Source: Acetobacteraceae bacterium (GTDB lineage Bacteria > Pseudomonadota > Alphaproteobacteria > Acetobacterales > Acetobacteraceae). Taken from it: DNA of 11,722 nucleotides. Below, in pieces: positions 1 through 7,280 of this stretch. The notes under the pieces were generated by a model that was given only the letters and a program-made list of their open reading frames with translations, did not search any database and was not told the DNA's origin. The stretch lies in assembly GCA_003506895.1 (NCBI GenBank), contig DNXO01000020.1, positions 1 to 11,722 of the forward strand, read 5' to 3'. Positions within the stretch are counted from its first letter, which is position 1. Every line of letters starts with the position of its first letter. A program made the translations under genes and the position numbers.

Positions 1-1692
1 GTGGGCATGGCGACCTCCATCCCGCCGCACAACGCCGGCGAGGTCTGTGCCGCCGCGATCCATCTGATCCAGAACCCTGGCGCGACTACCGCCGACTTGG
101 TGAAATACATGCCCGGGCCGGATTTCCCGACCGGCGGTGTATTGGTTGAGGATCAGGCCGCGATCCTGTCCGCCTATGAAACCGGCCGCGGCGGATTCCG
201 GCTGCGTGCGAAGTGGGAGGTCGAGAAGGGCAAGCACGGCACCTGGTCGATCGTCGTCACTGAGATTCCGTATCAGGTCCAGAAGTCCAAACTGATCGAG
301 CAGGTCGCTCAGTTGATGGAGGACAAGAAACTGCCCTTCCTGGGCGATATCCGCGACGAAAGCAGCGATGTCATCCGCTTGGTGCTGGAGCCGAAGACGC
401 GCGGCGTCGAGCCGGAAGTGCTGATGGAGACGGTATTCCGAGCGACAGCGCTGGAAACGCGGTTTCCGTTGAACATGAATGTGCTGGATGCGACCCGGAC
501 GCCTCGGGTCATGCCGCTGAAAGAGGTCCTCCGGTCGTGGCTCGACCACCGGCATGAAGTGCTGGTGCGCCGGTCGGAACACCGTCTGGGGGTGATCGAA
601 CGGCGCCTGGAAATCCTGGACGGCTACCTGATCGCCTATTTGAACCTGGATGAGGTGATCGCGATCATCCGCGAGGAGGAGCATCCCAAGCCCCGGCTGA
701 TGGAGCGGTTCGGCCTGACCGACGTGCAGGCGGAAGCCATCCTCAATATGCGCCTGCGCAGCCTGCGCAAGCTGGAGGAGATGGAAATCCGCAAGGAGCA
801 CAAGTCGCTTACCAAGGAACTCAAGGACCTGCGAACCCTGCTCGGTACCGACAAGTTGCGTTGGGCCCGGATCGCCGAGGAACTGGAAGACACCCGCAGG
901 AAGTTCGGTGCCGGCCCGCTGGGTGACCGGCGCACCGAACTGGGGACCGCGCCGGCGGCGATCGACATCAATACGGATGCCTTTGTCGAGCGGGAACCAA
1001 TCACCGTGATCCTGTCCGAAAAAGGCTGGATTCGCGCGGTGAAGGGGGCGGTGGCTGACCCGAACGACCTGAAATTCAAAGAGGGCGACAAGCTGCGTCT
1101 GCTGCTGCCCTGTCAGACGATCGACCGGCTGACATTGCTGGCGACCAACGGCAAGGCGTTCACGCTGAAGGCGGCCGACCTGCCGCGAGGGCGTGGTGAT
1201 GGGCAGCCGGTGCGGCTGCTGGCCGAACTGACGAACGAGGATGATATCACCGCGCTGTTCGTCGCGGTGGAGGGGACGAAGTATCTGATCGCCTCCAACA
1301 CCGGGCGCGGCTTCATCGTGCCGGCGGGCGACCTGCTGGCCGAGAAGCGGACCGGCAAGCAGGTGCTGAACCTGAAGCCGAAGGAGGAGGCGGCGTTGTG
1401 CGTCCCGGCGGACGGCGACCATGTCGCGATCATCGGCGAGAACCGGCGCCTGTTGGTGTTCCCGCTGGATCAGGTGCCGGAGATGGCACGCGGGGCAGGT
1501 GTCATCCTGCAGCGCTACAAGGACGGCGAGTTGTCGGACGTGAAGATATTCCGGCTGGCCGATGGCCTGACATGGAAGCTCGGGGACCGCGTGCGGACCG
1601 AGACGGATCTGCGGCCCTGGCTGGCCGAACGAGGCACCGCCGGCCGCATGCCGCCAAACGGGTTCCCCAAGACACCCAAGTTCGGCGGGTAA
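1..1692 (+). CDS. parC: DNA topoisomerase IV subunit A (ParC), 5'-truncated by window edge
   Basis: ParC is the DNA-cleaving subunit of topoisomerase IV, which with ParE decatenates replicated chromosomes. The frame is open from base 1 and gives 563 residues ending in TAA. The first residues (VGMATSIPPHN) match a conserved internal motif roughly 170 residues into the family, so the GTG at base 1 is internal and the catalytic tyrosine lies outside the window. Visible parts, in window residue numbers: the remaining tower and DNA-gate region (about 1-190), a coiled-coil arm (about 190-300, with DVQAEAILNMRLRSLRKLE near 241-259), then a C-terminal beta-pinwheel (about 330-530). The pinwheel has repeated blades such as EKGWIRAVKG and the degenerate box LPRGRGDGQPV (about 394-404). 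It lacks the GyrA box QRRGGKG, which together with the tail ending PPNGFPKTPKFGG favours ParC over GyrA. It converges on the unknown gene downstream. Confidence 0.95.
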   Translation: MGMATSIPPHNAGEVCAAAIHLIQNPGATTADLVKYMPGPDFPTGGVLVEDQAAILSAYETGRGGFRLRAKWEVEKGKHGTWSIVVTEIPYQVQKSKLIEQVAQLMEDKKLPFLGDIRDESSDVIRLVLEPKTRGVEPEVLMETVFRATALETRFPLNMNVLDATRTPRVMPLKEVLRSWLDHRHEVLVRRSEHRLGVIERRLEILDGYLIAYLNLDEVIAIIREEEHPKPRLMERFGLTDVQAEAILNMRLRSLRKLEEMEIRKEHKSLTKELKDLRTLLGTDKLRWARIAEELEDTRRKFGAGPLGDRRTELGTAPAAIDINTDAFVEREPITVILSEKGWIRAVKGAVADPNDLKFKEGDKLRLLLPCQTIDRLTLLATNGKAFTLKAADLPRGRGDGQPVRLLAELTNEDDITALFVAVEGTKYLIASNTGRGFIVPAGDLLAEKRTGKQVLNLKPKEEAALCVPADGDHVAIIGENRRLLVFPLDQVPEMARGAGVILQRYKDGELSDVKIFRLADGLTWKLGDRVRTETDLRPWLAERGTAGRMPPNGFPKTPKFGG

Positions 1693-1832
1693 CGCCGGGG
1701 GAAGGCGATCACCTTCCGGTTCGGGGTGCGGGATGGCGGGCGCGGGACTTTCTCCCGGCCCGGCCATGGCGGAAAGGGCCGGACCCCACGCGATCCGCCC
1801 GTCCCGACAACGCCTGCCGACGGGATTGCGGC
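1693..1832. other. Convergent intergenic region with weak hairpins
   Basis: This 140-base gap separates the 3' ends of parC (plus) and the 703-residue gene (minus). Two inverted repeats are visible. GGAAGG (1700-1705) pairs with CCTTCC (1712-1717) around a 6-base loop, just after the parC stop. CCGGCCC (1755-1761) pairs with GGGCCGG (1776-1782) around a 14-base loop. Neither is followed by a clear T tract on either strand, so they are only candidate transcription ends. No gene is seen. Confidence 0.4.
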
Positions 1833-3944
1833 TTACCAGGCCCCGGATATGACCGCCATCAGGGTCTGTTCCGCGATGACCTCCATCACCGGGATCTCCG
1901 CCATCGGGGTATCGCCGACCAGCGCATGGGCCACTGGAATCAGGTCGGCCGCCCGCTCGCGGTATTTGGCGTCGATGGCGCCCTCGCACCACATCGCCAT
2001 CAGCACGAACCGTTCGGCCCATTCCGCCCGTGTTGCCGGTAGGATATCGCTGAGCACGACGGCCATCATCCCGGCACGGTCGTTGCGCGCGAACGAAGCC
2101 AGGGCGTCGCGCACTTTGGGCCCGTCCTCGAACCAGGAGAGGATGATCTGATCGCCCTGCATCCAATCCAGCCCGCGCGCAAACGCGGCGGCGACCCCAT
2201 TGGCGGTTCGGGCCTCCGCGGGTAGCTCCAGCCACATGCGTTCGGCCTCTTCGGCGATATCCAACCGCCGGTCCTTCCAATCGGCGCCGCCGGCCAGTTC
2301 GGCAAAGGTCAGCAGGCCGTCGGGCGGTGCCGTTCCCGCCTCCACGGCGGTTCCAATGGCGTGTTGCGCCATCATATCCAGGTAGGACTTCCTGACCTGC
2401 ACGAACGTGCCCTGCAGCTTCGCCTCACGCAGCATGGTGTTGATGTCGCGTCGGGCGACATCGGCCTGGCCCCAGGCGTCGGCGATGCCTTCACCGTGGC
2501 GCAGCAGCAGTCCGGCGAACACACCCTTCTTGCCGGCGCGATCGACCGCCAGCAGGCTTTGTGCGCCTGAACCGTCGATCATCGTGGCATGAAACTCCAG
2601 CACCGCGCTGGGCGCAGGCCAACGGCCAATTTCCACGCCAGCCAGCCGCGCCTTCCGGATCGCGGAGTCGAGCGCGGGACGGTCGGCGGGTGGCAGCCAG
2701 TTACGCACGGTGATGGCCCGCCGCAGCGCATCCGGCGACAGCGTCTCGGGATGGGCGGATTGTTCCAGCGCCAGGGCGGCGTTGCGCCGCACCGCCGGGT
2801 CGGAGTCGAGCAGCATCAGCGGCACGGCATCCCGCAGCACCTGGTGAGGCGACAAGGCCATTTCCGTCGCCAAAAAGCTGCGCAAATCCCCAGGCATCAT
2901 CGCCGCGGACGATTTCAATCCCTCGATCACCTCTTCCGCCGAGGATACCATCCCCGCCATCTGATCCAGGAAGCCGCGCAGCATGCCCACCATATCGTCG
3001 GTTGGCTCGACGTCCTCAGGCGTGAACCCGGCACTGGCCAGGGCGACCTGCACGTCCTCGGATACCGGCACCCGAGCCTGGGTCATCGCGCCGGCCATCG
3101 CGAACCAGTCTTGCTGCGGAATGGTTTTGGCTTCGCCGAGTGCGATCAGCCGCTGCTGATATTCGGACAACATGCGGATCGCCCAGTCCCAGCCTGCATC
3201 TTGCCGGTAGCGAACGAATTCCAGCTGGTGGGTCAGCAGGTCCTGATAGGCCTCGACCAGGTTGTCATCGCGCTTCTTGTCCGTGGCTGAGGCTTCGGCG
3301 ATCAGAAGGTCGGTGATCACCGGCAATACCTGGGGCATCTCCTCAAGCCAGCCTGCGTCCTCGGCATTCGGGCCGGCGTCGGGATTGCGCGCCAGCTTCT
3401 TGGCGATGGCCTTGACCCGGCCGCGGTCTAGCGCCGTGGCGGCGGGTGGCTCCGTCGGATCGTCGCCGATGCGGGGATGTTCGGTGTCGTCCCCGAGCGC
3501 CGCCATCAGGTCGTCGAGTTCTTCCCCATCCAGGTCGGACTCTTCAATCGCCTCGAAAATCGCGTCGCAACCGGCGATGATCGCCTTCGCGGAACCGGTA
3601 CGGCTGACGATCTTGGGTTTCCGCAGTTCTTCCTGATCGAAATCCCATAGACCTTCGATCGTTGCCGCGAATTTGGGATGGGCGATCGAGACGCGAAACG
3701 CCGTGGCGGTCCGCAGCGCGTCGATCGACAACTCGCAGTCCCCGGCGTCCAGTTCCAGGGTCATCTCAGCCAGGTCCATGGCGGTCTGGCTGCCCCCCCG
3801 GAATGCCGCGAAGCCCGCGTGGTAACCATCTTCGTGATCGGGGTCGAAGAAATATTCCGACAGGATGTCACCGGCCAGATCGATCAGCACCTGATCCGCG
3901 GCGTCCGGCTTGCCACCGGCCCGGTCGGTTTTTCCCTTGGCCAT
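1833..3944 (-). CDS. Uncharacterised 703-residue protein with HEAT-like helical segment
   Basis: I do not recognise this protein and assign no function. It is predicted cytosolic: no signal peptide or membrane segment is visible. Residues 1-20 are a polar, lysine-rich tail. Residues about 125-160 are strongly acidic (EESDLDGEELDD). About 165-185 looks like a linker, and the rest appears mostly helical. Residues about 369-398 (ending DSDPAVRRNAALALEQSA) resemble one HEAT repeat, suggesting an alpha-solenoid or protein-binding role; that is inference. The C-terminal third has conserved-looking tryptophans (GGADWKDRR, GLDWMQGDQ, MWCEGAID). The ATG at 3944 is preceded by a strong Shine-Dalgarno (GGGGAGGG, 3958-3951, 6-base spacing). 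It begins 19 bases after the engB stop, so it is very probably the last gene of the rpmH operon. Coding is supported by length and by the good start context. Confidence 0.85.
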   Translation of the reverse strand: MAKGKTDRAGGKPDAADQVLIDLAGDILSEYFFDPDHEDGYHAGFAAFRGGSQTAMDLAEMTLELDAGDCELSIDALRTATAFRVSIAHPKFAATIEGLWDFDQEELRKPKIVSRTGSAKAIIAGCDAIFEAIEESDLDGEELDDLMAALGDDTEHPRIGDDPTEPPAATALDRGRVKAIAKKLARNPDAGPNAEDAGWLEEMPQVLPVITDLLIAEASATDKKRDDNLVEAYQDLLTHQLEFVRYRQDAGWDWAIRMLSEYQQRLIALGEAKTIPQQDWFAMAGAMTQARVPVSEDVQVALASAGFTPEDVEPTDDMVGMLRGFLDQMAGMVSSAEEVIEGLKSSAAMMPGDLRSFLATEMALSPHQVLRDAVPLMLLDSDPAVRRNAALALEQSAHPETLSPDALRRAITVRNWLPPADRPALDSAIRKARLAGVEIGRWPAPSAVLEFHATMIDGSGAQSLLAVDRAGKKGVFAGLLLRHGEGIADAWGQADVARRDINTMLREAKLQGTFVQVRKSYLDMMAQHAIGTAVEAGTAPPDGLLTFAELAGGADWKDRRLDIAEEAERMWLELPAEARTANGVAAAFARGLDWMQGDQIILSWFEDGPKVRDALASFARNDRAGMMAVVLSDILPATRAEWAERFVLMAMWCEGAIDAKYRERAADLIPVAHALVGDTPMAEIPVMEVIAEQTLMAVISGAW

Positions 3945-3950
3945 CGAAAA

Positions 3951-3958
3951 CCCTCCCC
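3951..3958 (-). promoter_or_regulatory. Ribosome binding site of the 703-residue gene
   Basis: On the minus strand the bases read GGGGAGGG, six bases before the ATG at 3944. This is the strongest Shine-Dalgarno in the operon. It suggests independent, efficient translation rather than coupling to engB only, and it fixes the start codon. Confidence 0.7.
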
Positions 3959-3963
3959 TTTGC

Positions 3964-4650
3964 CTAGTCCGCGAGCGATGCCAGTTCCGCCCTCAGCGCG
4001 GGAATTCCGTCGCCCGATTCGCTGCTGGTGTGGAGTATGTGCGGGAACGCCGCCGCATGCACGCGGGCGAGGCCCTCGGCCTCCGCGATTTTCCGTGCCA
4101 GGGCGGCGGGTTTCAGGGCATCCGTCTTGGTCAGCACCAACTGGAAGGTCACCGCGGCGCGGTCCAGCAGGTCCATCACGTCGCGGTCTGCCTGTTTCAG
4201 CTCGATGCGGGAGTCCAGCAGCAGCATGACCCGGCGCAGGGTGGGACGGCCGCGCAGGTAGTCGAACATCATGCCCTGCCAGTCGGCCTTGATGTCCTTC
4301 GATGCCCGCGCGTAGCCGTAGCCCGGCATGTCCACCAGGGTCAGCCGCCCGCCGAGGTCGAAGAAGTTCAACTGCCGGGTGCGGCCGGGTTCCGACGACA
4401 CGCGCGCCAGGGTGTTTCGTCCGGTCAGTGCGTTCAGCAGGCTGGATTTGCCGACGTTGGATCGCCCGGCAAAGGCGATCTCGGTCCCGCCCAGCGGCGG
4501 CAGTTGTTCCAGCTTTTGCGCGCCGAAGAAGAACGTGCACTCCGCCGCGAACAGCAGGCGGCCGGCTTCCAGCGCGGCCGCCTGTTCCTCGGGCGTCAGG
4601 TTCTGGCCAGCGAGGGCTTGGCCAATTTCGTGCTGCGTTGAATCAACCAT
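3964..4650 (-). CDS. engB: Ribosome-biogenesis GTPase EngB/YihA/YsxC
   Basis: EngB is a small TrmE-Era-EngA-EngB-Septin-like GTPase needed for late assembly of the large ribosomal subunit. The 228-residue protein carries the full G-motif set: G1 GRSNVGKS (62-69), a G2-region threonine in GRTRQ (about 90-94), G3 DMPGYGYA (107-114), G4 TKTD (174-177) and a G5-like SSESG (209-213). Length is normal for the family. The ATG at 4650 (MVDSTQHEIGQ) is chosen as the nearest start giving a usual N-terminal extension. The frame is open further upstream, but that stretch lies inside yidC and does not resemble EngB. No good Shine-Dalgarno precedes the chosen start, and it overlaps the yidC 3' end by 55 bases, so translation is probably coupled. 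A start further inside the gene cannot be excluded. It ends in TAG, 19 bases before the next gene. Confidence 0.95.
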   Translation of the reverse strand: MVDSTQHEIGQALAGQNLTPEEQAAALEAGRLLFAAECTFFFGAQKLEQLPPLGGTEIAFAGRSNVGKSSLLNALTGRNTLARVSSEPGRTRQLNFFDLGGRLTLVDMPGYGYARASKDIKADWQGMMFDYLRGRPTLRRVMLLLDSRIELKQADRDVMDLLDRAAVTFQLVLTKTDALKPAALARKIAEAEGLARVHAAAFPHILHTSSESGDGIPALRAELASLAD

Positions 4651-6329
4651 TGTTGGGCTACCGACAGCGTGTTGTTCCAGCTCCAGTAGATGATCAAACC
4701 GGCCGGGAACTTCGCCATCATAAAGGTGAAGATAATAGGCATGAACTGAAACAGCTTGGCCTGCACCGGATCGGGCGGCGGCGGGTTCATCTTTTGCTGC
4801 AGGAACATGGTGATGCCCATGATCAGCGGCCATGCGCCCAGGTGCAGCAGCGGGATGTAGGCCGACGGATCGAACGGGATCAGCCCGAACAGGTTGAAGA
4901 TATTGGTCGGGTCCACCTGCGACAGATCGTGGATCCAGCCGAAGAACGGTGCCTGCCGCATCTCGATGGTGACGAAGATCACCTTATACAGCGAGAAGAA
5001 CACCGGAATCTGCACGATCATCGGCAGACAGCCGGAGGCTGGATTGACCTTCTCCTGCCGGTACAGGCCCATCATCTCCTGCTGCATTTTCTGCGGGTCG
5101 TCCTTCAGACGCTCGCGTAGGGCGGTCATTTTCGGCGCCAGGAGCTTCATTTTGCTCATGGAGCGGTAGGAATAGTTGGCCAGCGGAAAGAACAGCGCCT
5201 TGACGAACACGGTGAACACCATGATCGCGAGGCCGAAATTGCCGATCATGCTGTTCAGCCAGTCGATCGCCAGGAAGATCGGCCGGGTCAGGAACCAGAA
5301 CCAGCCCCAGTCCACCGCATAGTCGAACAGCGGGATGTGCAGGTTCGTTTCGTAGCTGCTGAGCAGCGTGGCCACCTTTGCACCGGCAAAGACGTGGCTG
5401 ACCGTTGTTACGTCGCCGTTCGCCGGGGCGGTCAGCGGATCGGTGGTGATATAATCGACCTGATAATGGTCGCCATGGTCATCCAGGTGGCGGAAATTCA
5501 CCTTCGACGCCAACGCCTGATCGGGGACGATCGAGGTCAGCCAATACTTGTCGGTGATCCCGGCCCAGCCGCCCGTGGTGGTGGCGTCGTAAGCGAGGCC
5601 GGCGCGCTTGTCGCCCTCGGTCTTCGCTTTGTCGTAGGAGGTGTCCTCCAGCTTGCCGTCAACGACGCCCAGAAGGCCTTCGAACAGGACGTAGTAGCCG
5701 GAAACCTCGGGCTTGTAGTCACGGCGGATGCGCGACCACGGGAACAGCTTCACCGGTTGGCCGGTGCTGTTCCTCACGCCCTGGCTGACCGCGAACATAT
5801 AGTTGTCGTCGATCGTCAGCCCGATCTGAAACACCAGGCCGGCGCCATTGTCCCAGGACAGCGTAACGGGCTTACCCGGGGACAGCGGGCCGCCGGACGC
5901 GGTCCAGATCGTGTCGTTGCCGGGCAGCTTGACGGTCTCGCCCTCCGGCGCGGTCCAGCCGTATTGCACGTAATAGGGATGTTCCTGGGTCCGCGGCTCC
6001 AGCACCCGGACCAGCGGCGACGTCGGGTCGATCGTGTCGCGGTAGTCCTTCAGCACCAGGTCGTCCAGCTTGGCACCAAGCAGGTTGATCGAGCCTTCGA
6101 CGCGCGGGGCGTCGATCTTCACCCGCGGCACGTCCTTCGGTTCGGCGGCCGGGGCGGGGGGCACGGCGGCGCCGGGCGCGCCTTCCGACGGAGTCGTCAG
6201 CGGATGCTCCGTGCTCTGCGCGATCTCCCGCGGTGGGGGTTTCGGCAGATGCGGTGCGACCAGCATCTGGAAGCCCAGCAAGATCGCCAGCGATACCGCG
6301 ATCGCCAGGAAGAGCCGTTTCTGGTCCAT
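4596..6329 (-). CDS. yidC: Membrane protein insertase YidC (Oxa1 family)
   Basis: YidC inserts inner-membrane proteins, alone or with SecYEG. At 577 residues it has the Gram-negative layout. A first membrane segment lies at about 5-24, followed by a Pro/Ala-rich linker (about 28-65) and a large periplasmic beta domain (about 70-335). The conserved five-helix core follows (about 340-565). The core contains the coiled cytoplasmic loop (SMSKMKLLAPK through QQEMMGLYRQEKVNPASGCLP, about 390-436), with membrane stretches near 361-385, 436-456, 496-512 and 527-552. At the place of the E. coli hydrophilic-groove arginine (R366) the sequence has lysine (K377, in TVFVKALFFPL), which still supplies the positive charge. 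The start ATG overlaps the yidD stop (TAATG). The 3' end overlaps engB by 55 bases. The placement next to yidD and rnpA is the classic arrangement. Confidence 0.97.
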   Translation of the reverse strand: MDQKRLFLAIAVSLAILLGFQMLVAPHLPKPPPREIAQSTEHPLTTPSEGAPGAAVPPAPAAEPKDVPRVKIDAPRVEGSINLLGAKLDDLVLKDYRDTIDPTSPLVRVLEPRTQEHPYYVQYGWTAPEGETVKLPGNDTIWTASGGPLSPGKPVTLSWDNGAGLVFQIGLTIDDNYMFAVSQGVRNSTGQPVKLFPWSRIRRDYKPEVSGYYVLFEGLLGVVDGKLEDTSYDKAKTEGDKRAGLAYDATTTGGWAGITDKYWLTSIVPDQALASKVNFRHLDDHGDHYQVDYITTDPLTAPANGDVTTVSHVFAGAKVATLLSSYETNLHIPLFDYAVDWGWFWFLTRPIFLAIDWLNSMIGNFGLAIMVFTVFVKALFFPLANYSYRSMSKMKLLAPKMTALRERLKDDPQKMQQEMMGLYRQEKVNPASGCLPMIVQIPVFFSLYKVIFVTIEMRQAPFFGWIHDLSQVDPTNIFNLFGLIPFDPSAYIPLLHLGAWPLIMGITMFLQQKMNPPPPDPVQAKLFQFMPIIFTFMMAKFPAGLIIYWSWNNTLSVAQQWLIQRSTKLAKPSLART

Positions 6330-6586
6330 TAATGCCCCATATTCCGGTCGGTCCGTGCCTTCTGTTTGGCAGGCACGGGATCGACGCCACCTTCATTCCA
6401 CGGGTTGCAGCGCAGGATACGCTTCGCCGCCATTGCCGTTCCGCGCGCCGCGCCATGTTCGCGCAGCGCCTCGACGGCATATTCGCTACAGCTTGGCCAG
6501 AATCGGCAGTTCGCGCCGATGAATGGCCTTATCGTCCATTGATAGACGCGCACCACGCCGATCTCGACCGCCGCGACCGGCTTCAT
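6329..6586 (-). CDS. yidD: Membrane protein insertion efficiency factor YidD
   Basis: YidD is a small membrane-associated protein of the UPF0161/haemolytic-domain family, thought to assist YidC-dependent insertion. The 85-residue product shows the family hallmarks: an N-terminal amphipathic helix (VGVVRVYQW-like, written here as IGVVRVYQWTIRP), the core CRFWPSCSEYAVEAL (about 27-41) with two cysteines, and NPWNEGGVDPVP near the C-terminus. Length is normal. The ATG overlaps the rnpA stop (ATGA), and the TAA overlaps the yidC ATG by one base (TAATG). The gene is therefore translationally coupled on both sides. Its position between rnpA and yidC is the standard one. Confidence 0.95.
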   Translation of the reverse strand: MKPVAAVEIGVVRVYQWTIRPFIGANCRFWPSCSEYAVEALREHGAARGTAMAAKRILRCNPWNEGGVDPVPAKQKARTDRNMGH

Positions 6587-6990
6587 ACCCCGGTTCTTTC
6601 CAGGGCGCGCCTGATATCGCCTTGCAGCGTGATGAAATTACGTTTGCGTGTGCTGTCCCGCCCGATCAGGACCAAATCGACACCGGTAACCGGCCGCTGT
6701 GCCAGCAGAAGCCGGGCGGCTTCCTTCAGGCGGCGACGGGTGCGGTTGCGGATCACCGCGTTGCCAACCTTCTTGGTCACCGTAAATCCCAGGCGAGCAG
6801 GCAGGTCGTCCGAACGCGGCAGTGCCTGAAGCACGACGCCGCCAATCGCGGCTTTCTTGCCGGAGGAGGCGGCGCGCAAAAACTCGGCCCGCTTTTTCAG
6901 CCGGCCGGGTTTTGCATCAGTGACGGCGTCTGTCGAAGCCGGCCTGGGCGAAGCCGGCCTGGGCGAATCTGGCCTGGGCGAAGCTGGCAT
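6583..6990 (-). CDS. rnpA: Ribonuclease P protein component RnpA
   Basis: RnpA is the protein cofactor of RNase P, which trims the 5' leader of tRNA precursors. The conserved part starts at GRLKKRAEFLRA and includes FTVTKKVGNAVIRNRTRRRLKE, with the RNR signature that contacts the RNA subunit. With the ATG at 6990 the protein has 135 residues, slightly long for the family because of an N-terminal SPRPA/SPRPD repeat encoded by a 15-bp tandem repeat. That ATG lies inside the last repeat copy. A GTG three codons upstream (6999) is an alternative start. No start codon exists between the repeat and the conserved core, so initiation must lie in or before the repeat. The frame also stays open back to an ATG at 7104 inside rpmH (173 residues), which I consider less likely. 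The rpmH stop is 25 bases upstream of the chosen start; the Shine-Dalgarno is weak. Confidence 0.93.
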   Translation of the reverse strand: MPASPRPDSPRPASPRPASTDAVTDAKPGRLKKRAEFLRAASSGKKAAIGGVVLQALPRSDDLPARLGFTVTKKVGNAVIRNRTRRRLKEAARLLLAQRPVTGVDLVLIGRDSTRKRNFITLQGDIRRALERTGV

Positions 6991-6993
6991 GGG
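6934..6993. repeat. Four-copy 15-bp tandem repeat at the rnpA start
   Basis: Four 15-base units run head to tail: CGAAGCCGGCCTGGG at 6934-6948 and again at 6949-6963, then CGAATCTGGCCTGGG at 6964-6978 and CGAAGCTGGCATGGG at 6979-6993. The first two copies are identical, and the others differ by two bases each. On the minus strand the units encode a five-residue period (SPRPA, SPRPD). In the copy nearest rpmH, an AGG of the other units is ATG, the likely rnpA start codon. Because the unit is a multiple of three, copy-number change would keep the rnpA frame. Confidence 0.9.
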
Positions 6994-7015
6994 CGGCACA
7001 CCAGCGTTTCGTGTC

Positions 7016-7150
7016 TTAGGCAGACAGCTTCTTGCGGCCCTTGGCACGGCGATTCGCCAGGACCTTGCGACCGCCAACGGTCTCCATGCGGGCGCGAAAT
7101 CCATGCCTGCGCTTGCGGACCAGCTTAGACGGTTGATAGGTGCGCTTCAC
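7016..7150 (-). CDS. rpmH: 50S ribosomal protein L34
   Basis: L34 is a small, basic protein of the large ribosomal subunit. The 44-residue product (KRTYQPSKLVRKRRHGF, then RKVLANRRAKGRKKLSA) is a clear match in sequence and length. The start is GTG at 7150. It is supported by the universal KRTYQPS beginning and by a Shine-Dalgarno GGAGAG (7161-7156) five bases upstream. It is the first gene of the operon, followed by rnpA as in most bacteria. Confidence 0.97.
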   Translation of the reverse strand: MKRTYQPSKLVRKRRHGFRARMETVGGRKVLANRRAKGRKKLSA

Positions 7151-7155
7151 GACTA

Positions 7156-7161
7156 CTCTCC
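7156..7161 (-). promoter_or_regulatory. Ribosome binding site of rpmH
   Basis: The minus-strand bases GGAGAG lie five bases before the GTG start of rpmH at 7150. This decides the start in favour of GTG over the in-frame upstream ATG at 7204. Confidence 0.75.
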
Positions 7162-7245
7162 GAAACCATTCGAACGACGGCCTTTGTGGCCCGTTCCCTT
7201 GCATGCATACCGGCGGGTTCGCCTGATTGGGCGACCCGTCGGGAG
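7162..7245 (-). promoter_or_regulatory. Structured 5' leader of the rpmH operon
   Basis: Between the predicted transcription start (about 7245) and the rpmH ribosome binding site lies a leader with no gene. It holds a GC-rich inverted repeat: 7230-7237 pairs with 7215-7223 (eight pairs, one bulged base) around a 6-base loop. It also has an 8-base palindrome TGCATGCA (7200-7207) and a small GGCC-loop-GGCC hairpin (7179-7191). The hairpin is not followed by a U tract, so it is not an obvious attenuator. A role in mRNA stability or regulation is possible but not shown. Confidence 0.4.
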
Positions 7246-7251
7246 GGCCGG

Positions 7252-7280
7252 CTTATACGGATGCGGGCGGGATGCGTCAA
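7252..7280 (-). promoter_or_regulatory. Sigma70-type promoter of the rpmH-rnpA-yidD-yidC-engB operon
   Basis: On the minus strand the -35 box TTGACG (7280-7275) and the -10 box TATAAG (7257-7252) are separated by exactly 17 bases. Each box differs from consensus at one position. The promoter points at rpmH, with a predicted transcription start near 7245, about 95 bases before the start codon. A strong promoter is expected for a ribosomal-protein operon. Confidence 0.8.

Noticed and set aside
1..9. GTG at base 1 as the start codon of the topoisomerase gene
   Set aside because: The following residues match an internal ParC motif, and the upstream DNA-gate domain with the catalytic tyrosine is missing, so the gene is cut by the window edge.
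1755..1782. CCGGCCC/GGGCCGG inverted repeat as a firm rho-independent terminator
   Set aside because: The loop is 14 bases and no T tract follows on either strand. It is noted only as part of the intergenic region.
4651..4833. Upstream in-frame start for EngB at 4833
   Set aside because: The extra residues lie within the conserved core of yidC and do not resemble EngB N-termini.
5337..6332. A 331-residue plus-strand open frame opposite yidC
   Set aside because: It lies wholly antisense to a clear yidC, is rich in Arg, Gly and Val as expected for the complementary frame of GC-rich coding DNA, and resembles no family.
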